A stretch of 26,774 bases of DNA from Nitrospira sp. UBA6909 (GTDB lineage: Bacteria > Nitrospirota > Nitrospiria > Nitrospirales > Nitrospiraceae): the NCBI GenBank assembly GCA_002451055.1, contig DKBD01000037.1, positions 1-26,774 of the forward strand, read 5' to 3'. The notes under the pieces were generated by a model that did not search any database, was not told the origin of the DNA, and saw only the letters and a program-made list of their open reading frames with translations. The translations under genes and the position numbers were made by a program. This document shows, one piece after another, positions 7,133 to 14,764 of this stretch. Each line of letters begins with the position of its first letter. Within the stretch, counting starts at the first letter, position 1.

Positions 7133-8083
7133 ATGAATATCGAACGTATTCTTCTGGCGACGGATTGTTCTCCCCGGGCGGAGGGCGCGGAGGCGTATGC
7201 CTGTATGCTGGCCGAGTCGTGGGGAACCGATCTGACGGTCGTGAACGTGTTGGAGTTGGCTCCGGGTCTTAACCCGGAATACCCGGTGAATCGCTTGTAC
7301 GTGACTGAGCTGACGAAGCAGGCCACGCGGGCGCTGGACGAGTTGAAAGCACGGGCTGCCGATCGGGGGATTTCAGCTCATACTCGCATTGTGACGGGCA
7401 TCCCAAGCCAAGAAGTGATCGCTGCGGCGGAAGCGGAGGATACGGACTTGATTGTCGTGGGCACCGCCGGGAAAACCGGACTTGAACATGTCCTGCTGGG
7501 AAGCACGGCGGAGCGGATCATTCGGGCAGCGCCCTGCCCCGTGCTTGCCATTCGGGCAGAGCGGTCTGGGGCGGAACAGACCGAGGGGGGGAGCCGTCCG
7601 ATTCCGATCGAGAGGCTCTTGGTTCCGGTCGATTTCTCCGACTGCTCGCTTGATGCGCTGGAGTATGCGGTCGTTGTGGCCCGGCAGGCCAAGGCCTCCG
7701 TCACGTTGCTCCATGTCTTGGAGCCGGTCTCTTATGGGTTGGATTTCACGCTCACGATTCCGGCCTCGAGCAAGCACAAGCGGGAGGCAGCCGCCGAACG
7801 GCTTGCCGGTGTCGTCACGGCATTGAACGCCCTGAAGGTGAAGGCCGAATATCTCGTTCGCGGAGGACTTCCCAATGATTCGATTCTTGAGGCGGCCAGG
7901 ACCGCGTCGGCCGATATGATCGTCATGGGGACGCACGGCCGACGTGGCCTGTCGCATGCCTTTTACGGGAGCGTGGCTGAGTCGGTGCTCCGGAAATCCC
8001 ACTGTCCTGTCTTGACGGTTCGAAGCCTCAAATTTCGTTCAAGCCATCGCCGTGTGCTCGCGGACCCATCTGTTGGCTCGTGA
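7133..8083 (+). CDS. Tandem universal stress protein
   Basis: The 316-residue protein carries two Usp domains. The first begins MNIERILLATDCSPRAEGAE and contains GTAGKTGLEHVLLGS. The second begins about residue 158 with IERLLVPVDFSDCSLDALEY and contains GTHGRRGLSHAFYGS. Both have the complete G-2x-G-9x-GS loop and end in CPVL(A/T)(I/V)R. Both domains keep the N-terminal Asp-containing strand, unlike the protein at 4646. A C-terminal basic tail of about 18 residues follows. Only a weak GGA precedes the ATG. It lies 84 bases after the cupredoxin gene and 22 bases before the DUF2934 gene. Confidence 0.92.
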   Translation: MNIERILLATDCSPRAEGAEAYACMLAESWGTDLTVVNVLELAPGLNPEYPVNRLYVTELTKQATRALDELKARAADRGISAHTRIVTGIPSQEVIAAAEAEDTDLIVVGTAGKTGLEHVLLGSTAERIIRAAPCPVLAIRAERSGAEQTEGGSRPIPIERLLVPVDFSDCSLDALEYAVVVARQAKASVTLLHVLEPVSYGLDFTLTIPASSKHKREAAAERLAGVVTALNALKVKAEYLVRGGLPNDSILEAARTASADMIVMGTHGRRGLSHAFYGSVAESVLRKSHCPVLTVRSLKFRSSHRRVLADPSVGS

Positions 8084-8105
8084 ATCCCTAGCTAAGGAGT
8101 CAGTC

Positions 8106-8330
8106 ATGCGCACTAATGCGAAGAAGACCGGTGCAGTGAAGAAGCGGACTTTACCCGTGGCCGTCGGGTCTCCGGAACCGATCGAATTGCCGGATGGGAT
8201 GTGGGACCGGATCGCGCGGAAAGCCCACGAATTGTGGGAGCAGCGGGGCCGGCAAGATGGGAACGATCTCAGAGATTGGTTCGACGCGGAAGACATCGTC
8301 ATGGAAGAAATCCATGAAGCTCGGGAGTGA
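8106..8330 (+). CDS. DUF2934 protein
   Basis: The 74-residue protein has a basic N-terminal tail (NAKKTGAVKKR) and a C-terminal DUF2934 core: MWDRIARKAHELWEQRG followed by DLRDWFDAEDIVMEEI. That Trp/Leu/Trp helical pattern defines this small family, which has no known function. The start at 8106 is set by AAGGAG upstream; the same frame extends to 8052 inside the UspA gene but without a site. Its stop overlaps the next gene's start region by 17 bases, so coupled translation is likely. Confidence 0.85.
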   Translation: MRTNAKKTGAVKKRTLPVAVGSPEPIELPDGMWDRIARKAHELWEQRGRQDGNDLRDWFDAEDIVMEEIHEARE

Positions 8331-9708
8331 ACGGGCGGCGGGTTTTTGGGCCCCGCTCCCGACGTCCTTGGCGGCGGTGCTTGCGCGGCTTGAATCGCTG
8401 TCCATGAGGCCTGGTTTTGTTTTCCAGCGGGAGATGGCGCTGGCGCGGGTGCTCAGACCCTATCTGGGAGATGGCGCGGGCAGAATCGTTCCTCCCCTCG
8501 CGCAAGAATCCGAACTCGCAGGCCTCTTCCTTCTCTGCGATTTCTATCCGGAAGATGGGCAATTGACGCTTATCGAACAGCTGCGGGACGTCATCACCGA
8601 ACATATTCCGAACGAGGAGCGTGTCTGGCTCGATCCACTGAAACATTCCTATATCGATCTGCTCGAACCGACCTTGCCGCATGAGCCGGGCGAAGTGATC
8701 ACGCTGCGTTCTCTCGGTGATGGAGCCTCGTTCATTCTGCCCGGCGGGGATTTCGCGAAGGAGTTTTCCCCTGGTTGTGCCTTGCTCACCCGTATCATTC
8801 TGGCCCCGGGCGATGAGGAGTCCGGCAAAGCGGTATGGAGCGGGTGCGGGCTGCTCTTGTCGCCGGACGACGCGAAGGCGCTAGTCGAGTTGACGGCTGA
8901 ATGGCGGCGTGAAATGGAGATCAATTCTGGGTCCTTCGCGCTGGGTGAGTGGAAGGAATTTGCGAAGCGATTCGGGTACATGCTCCTCTGGGCTTTTGCA
9001 CAGTTGCGCATGGATGCCTTGGTGGAAGCCGTCGTCCATATTCGCTATCGCCGTCCAGATGGGCAACCGTATCTTTACTCGGTGGCTTTGTATGATCACT
9101 ATGAATATCGGCTGTTTGTCGATCGCCTGTCGGACATGAAGCACTTGGAACTGGAGCCACGGGACGGCCGAACAGAGGGGGCGAGCGCAGCCGGATCCCC
9201 CCAGCCGGCCCGTGTCTGGATTCAACGAGCGGTAGGCGGAACTGTCACCGGAGTTGCAGCGAGACTGACGCTGACCTCTTGCCAGCTGATCGTGGAATGT
9301 GACGGCCCGGAGCGGCTTGACCGTATCAAGCACGAGCTTGCGGCCTCCTTGGGATTTTCGCTGCACTTCCGAGGCGAGACGCTTGAGCTGCCGGTGCGGC
9401 AGCTGTCGGTGTCTGAATTGATGTCGGATGAACCGCTAACCTTGGTCGTGGCCGAAGAAGAAGACCGCTCCCTGCTTAATCGGTTCTTAGAAAAGGCGTA
9501 TCTGGAATGGTCTGATCAGCCTCATCTCGCACTGGGCGGGCAAACGCCACGCCATGCTGCCGCGACGTTGTCGATGCGCGACCAGGTCGGGGCCTTGATC
9601 GATGAAATGGCTGAGCACGATCCGGGCGTCTGGCGCATTGGACGCCCCGCGTTCGATTACAACCGTCTCCGCTCGCATGTCGGCCTGGATGATGAGGCGG
9701 CTGAGTGA
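8314..9708 (+). CDS. Uncharacterised 464-residue protein
   Basis: I do not recognise this protein. The ATG at 8314 has GGAAG at 6 bases and opens MKLGSERAAGFWAPLP. The frame extends further upstream only as antisense-like sequence within the DUF2934 gene. There is no signal peptide or membrane segment, so it is probably cytoplasmic. The middle (GGDFAKEFSPGCALLTRIIL, then VEAVVHIRYRRPDG) looks like mixed alpha/beta. The C terminus has W-x-D-x-P-x-LALGGQTPRHAAATL, an LGGxTPRxAA motif that also ends SEC-C and related bacterial proteins, then a terminal helix. It overlaps DUF2934 and runs into a small ORF and the phosphofructokinase gene, so it belongs to the stress operon. Confidence 0.85.
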   Translation: MKLGSERAAGFWAPLPTSLAAVLARLESLSMRPGFVFQREMALARVLRPYLGDGAGRIVPPLAQESELAGLFLLCDFYPEDGQLTLIEQLRDVITEHIPNEERVWLDPLKHSYIDLLEPTLPHEPGEVITLRSLGDGASFILPGGDFAKEFSPGCALLTRIILAPGDEESGKAVWSGCGLLLSPDDAKALVELTAEWRREMEINSGSFALGEWKEFAKRFGYMLLWAFAQLRMDALVEAVVHIRYRRPDGQPYLYSVALYDHYEYRLFVDRLSDMKHLELEPRDGRTEGASAAGSPQPARVWIQRAVGGTVTGVAARLTLTSCQLIVECDGPERLDRIKHELAASLGFSLHFRGETLELPVRQLSVSELMSDEPLTLVVAEEEDRSLLNRFLEKAYLEWSDQPHLALGGQTPRHAAATLSMRDQVGALIDEMAEHDPGVWRIGRPAFDYNRLRSHVGLDDEAAE

Positions 9709-9868
9709 CAAGCCGATAGATGAAGCGAGGCGGGATGCCAATCGGATCGCCGATGTGCTGCGTCTCCATGGGCCTTTCGAGCCGCACCGCTTGCCTCTCG
9801 ATGAAATGGAGTATACAACCATGCCGCAGATCATGAAGAAGCTGGAAGGCCGCTGGGTTACAACGTAA
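9692..9868 (+). CDS. Small unknown protein
   Basis: A 58-codon frame begins at tandem ATG codons (9689 and 9692), overlaps the stop of the 464-residue gene, and ends 12 bases before phosphofructokinase. The product starts MRRLSDKPIDEARRDANRIA, is charged and helical, and ends QIMKKLEGRWVTT. No ribosome binding site is clear, so expression would depend on coupling to the upstream gene. No family is recognised. The frame extends upstream to 9602 within the larger gene. Its fit between two genes of the operon is the main support. Confidence 0.5.
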   Translation: MRRLSDKPIDEARRDANRIADVLRLHGPFEPHRLPLDEMEYTTMPQIMKKLEGRWVTT

Positions 9869-9880
9869 GGAGACGCAACG

Positions 9881-11128
9881 ATGGCATCGGAACGAACGGT
9901 TATTGGCATCTTGGTCGGAGGGGGGCCGGCGCCGGGCATCAACAGTGTCATCGGTGCCGCGACGATCAGGGGAATTCTCGGCGGCTGCGATGTCGTCGGC
10001 ATTCTTGACGGATTTAAGTGGCTCATGGAAGGCAGCACGGGGCGAGTTCGGCCGCTTTCGATCGAGGACGTCAGTCGGATACATTTTGGGGGAGGGTCGT
10101 ATCTCGGCACATCGCGTGCGAACCCGACAAAACATGCGGAGCATCTCGACAACGTGTTGTTCGCGTTGTCGGGGCTTGGGGTCACGCGTTTGGTGACGAT
10201 CGGCGGGGACGACACCGCATTTTCAGCCATGAAGCTGGAGGAGCGGGCCGGCGGCCGGCTTCAGGTGGTTCATGTCCCGAAGACCATCGACAACGATCTG
10301 GATCTGCCGTACGGGATTCCGACATTCGGGTTTCAAACCGCCCGTCACGTCGGAGTCGAAATCGTGAAGAATCTTATGGTGGACGCCCGCACCACGACGC
10401 GCTGGTATGTGGTCGTGACTATGGGGCGCAAGGCCGGCCATCTTGCGTTGGGCATCGGGAAGGCGGCCGGAGCCACGCTTACGATCATTCCGGAGGAGTT
10501 TCGAGAGCGGCCGGTCAGACTCCAGCGGTTAGTGGATGTCTTGATCGGGGCCGTGATTAAGAGGCTGGAGCACGGTCGTGCCGACGGCGTGATCGTGCTG
10601 GCCGAGGGGTTGATCGAAATTCTCGACCCTCGTGATCTCGGAGGGCTGGAGCATGTCGAACGCGACGAGCACGGTCATTTGCGATTGAGCGACGTGGATG
10701 TCGGCGACATGTTGCGGCGTGAATTGGCGAAGGGGCTCAAAATACTGGGGCTTTCCATTCCTCTCGTGGCGAAGAATATAGGGTACGAACTCCGATGCGC
10801 CGATCCGATTCCCTATGACATCGAATATACACGCGACCTTGGGTATTGTGCCGCGCAGTATCTTCTCGAAGGCGGGACCTCGGCGATGGTATCCATTCAA
10901 AACGGGGGGTTCACACCGATTCCGTTCGATCGCATGGTCGATCCCTCCACCGGGCGGGCCAAGGTCAGGATGGTGGATGTCGATACGCAGTCTTACCAGA
11001 TTGCTAGACAATACATGATTCGGCTTACCGAGGCCGACATGAACGATGCGCAGAGCCTCGGTCGCTACGCCGCTTTGACCGACCTTTCTGTGGAAAAGTT
11101 TCGGGAGCGATTCGCCGCGGTGGTCTGA
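9881..11128 (+). CDS. pfp: 6-phosphofructokinase, pyrophosphate-dependent type
   Basis: The 415-residue enzyme phosphorylates fructose 6-phosphate at the committed step of glycolysis. GILVGGGPAPGINSVIGAA is the N-terminal phosphate-binding loop. IGGDDT (residues 107-112) has Asp where ATP enzymes carry Gly (GGDGS). VPKTIDNDL (residues 132-140) has the Lys seen in pyrophosphate enzymes. Both predict PPi rather than ATP as phosphoryl donor, and the reaction would be reversible. MGRKAGHLA (residues 181-189) contacts the sugar phosphate, and FGFQTAR is a family motif. AAGGAG lies 9 bases before the ATG. It sits between unknown genes and a tandem UspA gene, so a role under low ATP is inferred. Confidence 0.92.
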   Translation: MASERTVIGILVGGGPAPGINSVIGAATIRGILGGCDVVGILDGFKWLMEGSTGRVRPLSIEDVSRIHFGGGSYLGTSRANPTKHAEHLDNVLFALSGLGVTRLVTIGGDDTAFSAMKLEERAGGRLQVVHVPKTIDNDLDLPYGIPTFGFQTARHVGVEIVKNLMVDARTTTRWYVVVTMGRKAGHLALGIGKAAGATLTIIPEEFRERPVRLQRLVDVLIGAVIKRLEHGRADGVIVLAEGLIEILDPRDLGGLEHVERDEHGHLRLSDVDVGDMLRRELAKGLKILGLSIPLVAKNIGYELRCADPIPYDIEYTRDLGYCAAQYLLEGGTSAMVSIQNGGFTPIPFDRMVDPSTGRAKVRMVDVDTQSYQIARQYMIRLTEADMNDAQSLGRYAALTDLSVEKFRERFAAVV

Positions 11129-11167
11129 ACGAAGGGCGTATACCGTATTGAAGAAAGGACATGCGGC

Positions 11168-12025
11168 ATGAAGATTCTGGCGACGACAGATGGTTCAAAG
11201 TACGGCCGGTGGGCCGTTGAATGGCTGGCACAGATTCCGTTCACCGTCGAGCCGACGGTTCGTGTGCTCCATGTCGTGGACGTCGCCGGCTTGCGCGCGC
11301 CCTTCATGATCCAGCCCATGATCGTGGGAACCGAGCGGTTCCTCCAAGCCGAGATCAAGCGAATGGAGGCGAACGCGAAGGCTGCGAAGAAAGAAGCGGA
11401 AACGTTGCTAAAAGAAGCGGGCGTGAACGGAACGGTGGTTGTGGATCGCGGTGGAGTGGCGGCAACGATCATGAAGCATGCGAAGCGAGGCGTCAACCTA
11501 GTGTCGATCGGCTCACGGGGGTTGGACGTGCTGGATCGCTTCATGCTTGGTAGCATATCGAATCATGCGATCCATCATGCGCCGTGTTCTGTGTTGGTCG
11601 TGAAAGAGGCCCCCAGGCCTGTGCGGCGGATTCTACTTGCCGTCGACGGCTCGTCGGCGTCGGACAAGGCCGTCCGGTTCCTGCTCCGCAACATCAACCC
11701 GACTCCCGACGGTCCCGAGCATGATCCGGTGACGGTGACCGTTGCGCATGTGATGCCGTTTTTAAAGTATCCGGAACTGCGCCAGGCGGGGAAGATGTTG
11801 GTGCAGCGCTACGAGGACAAAGTGGCGAAAGTCGGTTTCCAGGTGCGAGAGGCCATGAGACTGGGGAAGCCGGCCGACGAAATTCTCACGGAAGCCAAGC
11901 AGGAGAAGGTTGATTTGATCGTCACTGGTGCCAAAGGGCTGGGGGCGATCGGCCGCACATTGCTCGGCAGCATCTCGACCCGCGTGGTGCAGCATGCCGA
12001 ATGCTCAGTGCTCGTGGTTCGATGA
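11168..12025 (+). CDS. Tandem universal stress protein
   Basis: The 285-residue protein has two Usp domains. Domain 1 opens MKILATTDGSKYGRWAVEWL and contains GSRGLDVLDRFMLGS. Domain 2 opens VRRILLAVDGSSASDKAVRF near residue 153 and contains GAKGLGAIGRTLLGS. Both have the nucleotide-binding pattern. A Lys/Glu-rich helix (AEIKRMEANAKAAKKEAETL) lies in domain 1 between the second and third strands. GAAAGGA lies before the ATG. The gene starts 39 bases after phosphofructokinase and ends the run of rightward stress genes. Confidence 0.92.
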   Translation: MKILATTDGSKYGRWAVEWLAQIPFTVEPTVRVLHVVDVAGLRAPFMIQPMIVGTERFLQAEIKRMEANAKAAKKEAETLLKEAGVNGTVVVDRGGVAATIMKHAKRGVNLVSIGSRGLDVLDRFMLGSISNHAIHHAPCSVLVVKEAPRPVRRILLAVDGSSASDKAVRFLLRNINPTPDGPEHDPVTVTVAHVMPFLKYPELRQAGKMLVQRYEDKVAKVGFQVREAMRLGKPADEILTEAKQEKVDLIVTGAKGLGAIGRTLLGSISTRVVQHAECSVLVVR

Positions 12026-12046
12026 TCGATCATAGAGAAGGAGACG

Positions 12047-12184
12047 ATGGGCGGGGAATTCTGCAGAGTGACGCCGATTGCTGGGTGTGGGGCGGCTGAT
12101 CGATGTCAGCAACCAATAGCAATCGACCCTAATGAGGGAATAAGGCGCAGAAATGTAGATGGCTTTGGATTGGTCGCGAAATGA
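12047..12184 (+). CDS. Possible 45-residue small ORF
   Basis: An ATG at 12047 is preceded by AAGGAG (12038-12043) and opens a 45-codon frame starting MGGEFCRVTPIAGCGAADRC. No family is recognised. The frame contains an inverted repeat, CGATTGCT (12075-12082) with AGCAATCG (12118-12125), which may instead be an RNA structure after the UspA gene. It could also be the remains of a lost gene start. Confidence 0.25.
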   Translation: MGGEFCRVTPIAGCGAADRCQQPIAIDPNEGIRRRNVDGFGLVAK

Positions 12185-12202
12185 TTTAATCGGTCCATAC
12201 GC

Positions 12203-12232
12203 TTGACGAGAGGGAGGTGTGCGCAATAGACT
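12203..12232 (+). promoter_or_regulatory. Candidate sigma-70 promoter of the MarR gene
   Basis: TTGACG at 12203-12208, an 18-base spacer, then TAGACT at 12227-12232. It lies about 50 bases before the start at 12284. The AT-rich stretch that follows (12234-12262) contains a weak dyad and could be the regulator's own operator. Confidence 0.4.
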
Positions 12233-12283
12233 AAGTAATCATTATTATGCTATTCAATCACTCTAACGATTTGTGAGGATACC

Positions 12284-12916
12284 ATGTCTCCTTCTGCGAA
12301 GATGCAACAAGACCCTCTTCCTGACCGATTAGTGACGGGACTGTCAAAAATCGGATTGGCTATGAAGAGCAGAACTTGGCGACGACAAGGGCGTAAAGGG
12401 GTCGGCCCGTTGCAGGTTCAAGTGCTCACATACTTGAGAACATGTCCCGATCAGGCGGCCACCGTTTCGACTATTGCGCGGGAATTGGCAGTCAAGCTGC
12501 CGACGGCTTCCGAAGTGATCCGGACGCTCTCGGAGAAAGGACTGGTGCGGCGACGCCAGAGGGAGGCCGATCACCGTATCGTCAAAGTGCATCTGACCGC
12601 GCGTGGGGCGAAAGCGGGCAAGGTTGAAAGCGGGTGGCCGGAAATTCTGGCTGCTGCAACCAAGCAGCTTTCCCCGCAAGAGCAAGTCGGCCTGCTGACA
12701 GCCTTGGCAAAACTTATTCGGGTCCTTCAGCAGCAGGGGGAGATTCCTGTGGCGAGGATGTGCGTCTCTTGCCAGCATTTCCGCCCGAATGTTCATAAGA
12801 GCGGAGATCAGCCGCACCACTGCGAGTTCTTTGACGCTTCATTCGGGGATCAATCTATCCGTCTTGATTGTCCGGAATATGCTGCCGCTCCGACAGCCCA
12901 AGCGAAAAGAGCCTGA
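12284..12916 (+). CDS. MarR-family regulator with Cys-rich C-terminal tail
   Basis: The 210-residue protein has a winged helix-turn-helix domain (about residues 40-110): ARELAVKLPTASEVIRTLSEKGLVRRR is helix-turn-helix plus start of the wing, and EADHRIVKVHLTARG is the wing. A dimer helix follows. After residue 158 there is a tail with Cys160, Cys163, His171, His178, His179, Cys180 and Cys196 (MCVSCQHFRPN, HHCEFF and LDCPEY). These could bind zinc or an Fe-S cluster, or act as a thiol switch. The start follows GAGGA. The gene stands alone between the stress genes and two lipoproteins. Its targets are unknown. Confidence 0.88.
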   Translation: MSPSAKMQQDPLPDRLVTGLSKIGLAMKSRTWRRQGRKGVGPLQVQVLTYLRTCPDQAATVSTIARELAVKLPTASEVIRTLSEKGLVRRRQREADHRIVKVHLTARGAKAGKVESGWPEILAAATKQLSPQEQVGLLTALAKLIRVLQQQGEIPVARMCVSCQHFRPNVHKSGDQPHHCEFFDASFGDQSIRLDCPEYAAAPTAQAKRA

Positions 12917-12931
12917 TTCCTCGGAACCTAT

Positions 12932-12976
12932 CCGACGTTGCCGTTCGTTTCGCTATGAAACGAGGGGCAATGTCGG
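12932..12976. terminator. Strong stem-loop between convergent genes
   Basis: CCGACGTTGCC (12932-12942) pairs with GGCAATGTCGG (12966-12976) with one G-T type mismatch. Inside, CGTTTC (12946-12951) pairs with GAAACG (12957-12962). It lies in the 65 bases between the ends of the MarR gene and the leftward lipoprotein gene. It has no clear T run, so a bidirectional terminator or 3'-end stabiliser is inferred from position and structure. Confidence 0.6.
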
Positions 12977-12981
12977 AGGGG

Positions 12982-13524
12982 CTAAGGAACAAGGGGTCCC
13001 ATCTCGTCGGCGTCCAACCAATGGTCCGTCTCAATCTGGGCGAACAAGTCATCCAAGGCCAGCTGGAGCGCCGATTCGATAGGTTCGCGGTCTGAGTTGG
13101 TCACCCACCGTGCCACGGACCCTGCCGCTGAACCTTCGGCGAGATAGGTTTTGACGGGCCGGTCTGCCTCGCTCATCTCCGCCTGTATGCGGATGTGGTA
13201 GTGATAGCGCCCTTGCCGAGAGGCTAGCGCCAACTTCGTCCCGATGCGGAGTATAACCTCGGCATGATCGGTCAAGACCGAACTGAATGTGCCCCGATGC
13301 TGGGCGTATTGAATGACCGCCTGCCGTAGGTCGTGGTGTGGCCATTCAAGCAAGGTAATGCCAGGCCTATGGTCTGCGCCTTCAAGGGCAGGAGCGCTGA
13401 CGACGATCTGGATGGATTTGGGAATCGTCGTCGAGGCCGGGCCGGCCGGGAAAGGCTGTACCTGGATTCGGTGTACGCATCCGGTTGAAAGGATCAGCAG
13501 GAAAACGAGAAGTCGAGCAAACAT
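12982..13524 (-). CDS. Lipoprotein of unknown function
   Basis: The 180-residue protein begins with a lipoprotein signal: MFARLLVFLLILSTGCVHRI, with lipobox LSTGC and Cys16 as the acylation site. The mature part contains IQIVVSAPALEG, then VILRIGTKLALASRQGRYHYHI, which resembles the beta-strand pattern of small outer-membrane-anchored lipoproteins. No enzymatic motif is seen. It ends facing the MarR gene. Another lipoprotein gene lies 62 bases upstream on the same strand, so the two may be co-transcribed. I do not recognise the family. Confidence 0.8.
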   Translation of the reverse strand: MFARLLVFLLILSTGCVHRIQVQPFPAGPASTTIPKSIQIVVSAPALEGADHRPGITLLEWPHHDLRQAVIQYAQHRGTFSSVLTDHAEVILRIGTKLALASRQGRYHYHIRIQAEMSEADRPVKTYLAEGSAAGSVARWVTNSDREPIESALQLALDDLFAQIETDHWLDADEMGPLVP

Positions 13525-13586
13525 GGATTGGGCCTGAGTCAGGGGCTCATCAATACGCAGACAGGTAACCTACTCATCTCAATCGG

Positions 13587-14078
13587 CTAATGGGCCGTGG
13601 GTCCTGAGGCCGGAGACAGAATCTTCAAATCCTCAATCGCTCGTGCGGCCTGTTCTCGATACCGGCTCTCGGCCGGGTTGGTATACGCATCAACGACACG
13701 CTGATAGGACGCGCGCGACCTGTCGGGCTGTTGCCTGATGGCGAAATACTGGCCCAACGCGATCCAGTTTTGCGCCGCTGTTTCCCTGGCCGTCATCATG
13801 AGCGCGAACTCCCGGGTGACCCGAGAGGTTCCCTGTAATTGCGCCTGTTTCTTGATGCGGTCCGCCATGTCATCCGCCATGGCTTCGATCCGGTGGTTCT
13901 CATGCACGGCGGCCTCAACTTGATTGGCCTTGAGATAGGAGTAGAAGGCCTCCACATGATCTTTGATGAGGTCCGCCTGCCGCTCGTACGCATCGTGCGC
14001 ACAGCTTGAAAGGGTCACCAAGAAAAGAGCCAGGACATAACTCACTGGACAGGTCAGGAGGCGGCCCAGCATTGTCAT
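13587..14078 (-). CDS. Lipoprotein with helical repeat-like domain
   Basis: The 163-residue product starts MTMLGRLLTCPVSYVLALFL and has the lipobox LSSC at about residues 23-26. The mature part is almost all helix and is rich in Ala, Gln and Arg: RQADLIKDHVEAFYSYLKAN, then WIALGQYFAIRQQPDRSRASYQRVVDAY, which looks like a TPR-type pair. The frame extends to a GTG at 14132. The ATG at 14078 was chosen because GAGGG lies 4 bases before it and the signal peptide then starts at the N terminus. The ATG at 14072 is an alternative. No specific function can be assigned. Confidence 0.8.
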   Translation of the reverse strand: MTMLGRLLTCPVSYVLALFLVTLSSCAHDAYERQADLIKDHVEAFYSYLKANQVEAAVHENHRIEAMADDMADRIKKQAQLQGTSRVTREFALMMTARETAAQNWIALGQYFAIRQQPDRSRASYQRVVDAYTNPAESRYREQAARAIEDLKILSPASGPTAH

Positions 14079-14151
14079 ATCGCCCTCATCGGTTAGCGCG
14101 TGGGACGGACCAATGATCGGCAAGTCTAACACATGCGCTCAAGAAAAGCCC

Positions 14152-14181
14152 TTGAACCGGTCACGACCGCTGCGCTATCTT
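14152..14181 (+). promoter_or_regulatory. Candidate sigma-70 promoter of rubrerythrin
   Basis: TTGAAC at 14152-14157, an 18-base spacer, then TATCTT at 14176-14181. The short inverted repeat TTGCT-AATG-AGCAA (14191-14204) follows and would lie in the 5' leader of the rubrerythrin mRNA. Confidence 0.4.
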
Positions 14182-14254
14182 AAGAGCCTATTGCTAATGA
14201 GCAAGACCTTCTCCGGGCGAGGTCGAAATCGTCCGGACAACGAGGAGGATGATA

Positions 14255-14683
14255 ATGAGCAAGAGCTTAAAAGGGACCAAGAGTCACGACAATCTTAAAC
14301 ATGCCTTTGCCGGTGAATCTCAAGCCAACCGCCGCTATCTCTATTTCGCGCGGCGCGCCGATATCGAAGGCTATCCCGATGTGGGCGGCTTGTTTCGCGA
14401 CACATCGGAAGCGGAAACCGGCCATGCCTTCGGCCACCTGGACTTCCTGAAAGAAGTCGGAGATCCGGCCACCGATAGCCCGATCGGCAATACGGACGCA
14501 AATCTCAAGGCCGCTATTGAGGGTGAAACCTACGAGTACACCCAAATGTATCCGGGGATGGCCAAAACCGCGCGAGATGAAGGATTTCCGGAATTGGCCG
14601 AGTGGTTTGAGACGTTGGCGAAAGCCGAGCGGTCGCATGCCAATCGGTTTCAGAAGGGGCTCGATAATCTGAAGCAGAACTAG
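14255..14683 (+). CDS. Rubrerythrin-like diiron protein without rubredoxin domain
   Basis: The 142-residue protein is a four-helix diiron domain. Candidate ligands are Glu21 ([12 protein letters not shown]), Glu54 and His57 (SEAETGHAF), Glu91 and Glu94 ([11 protein letters not shown]), and Glu125 and His128 (KAERSHANR), the full rubrerythrin set. The usual C-terminal CxxC rubredoxin domain is absent, as in sulerythrin-type proteins, so electrons for peroxide reduction must come from another protein. An ATG at 14249 is possible, but the ATG at 14255 has AGGAGG at 6 bases. The Fe-S protein gene follows after about 80 bases. Role: hydrogen peroxide removal in the cytoplasm, inferred from the family. 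Confidence 0.92.
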   Translation: MSKSLKGTKSHDNLKHAFAGESQANRRYLYFARRADIEGYPDVGGLFRDTSEAETGHAFGHLDFLKEVGDPATDSPIGNTDANLKAAIEGETYEYTQMYPGMAKTARDEGFPELAEWFETLAKAERSHANRFQKGLDNLKQN

Positions 14684-14694
14684 AAACCCATCGC

Positions 14695-14744
14695 GTTCAG
14701 CCGTCGGTGTGAACCTTTTCCATACCGATAGCCGACGGCTGAAC
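14695..14744. repeat. Perfect 13-base inverted repeat after rubrerythrin
   Basis: GTTCAGCCGTCGG (14695-14707) pairs exactly with CCGACGGCTGAAC (14732-14744) across 24 bases. It fills the gap between the rubrerythrin stop and the Fe-S protein start (14765). It lacks a T run, so it could attenuate read-through, stabilise the upstream mRNA, or be one copy of a palindromic repeat. Confidence 0.7.
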
Positions 14745-14764
14745 AGATATGCGTATTTCCTCCC

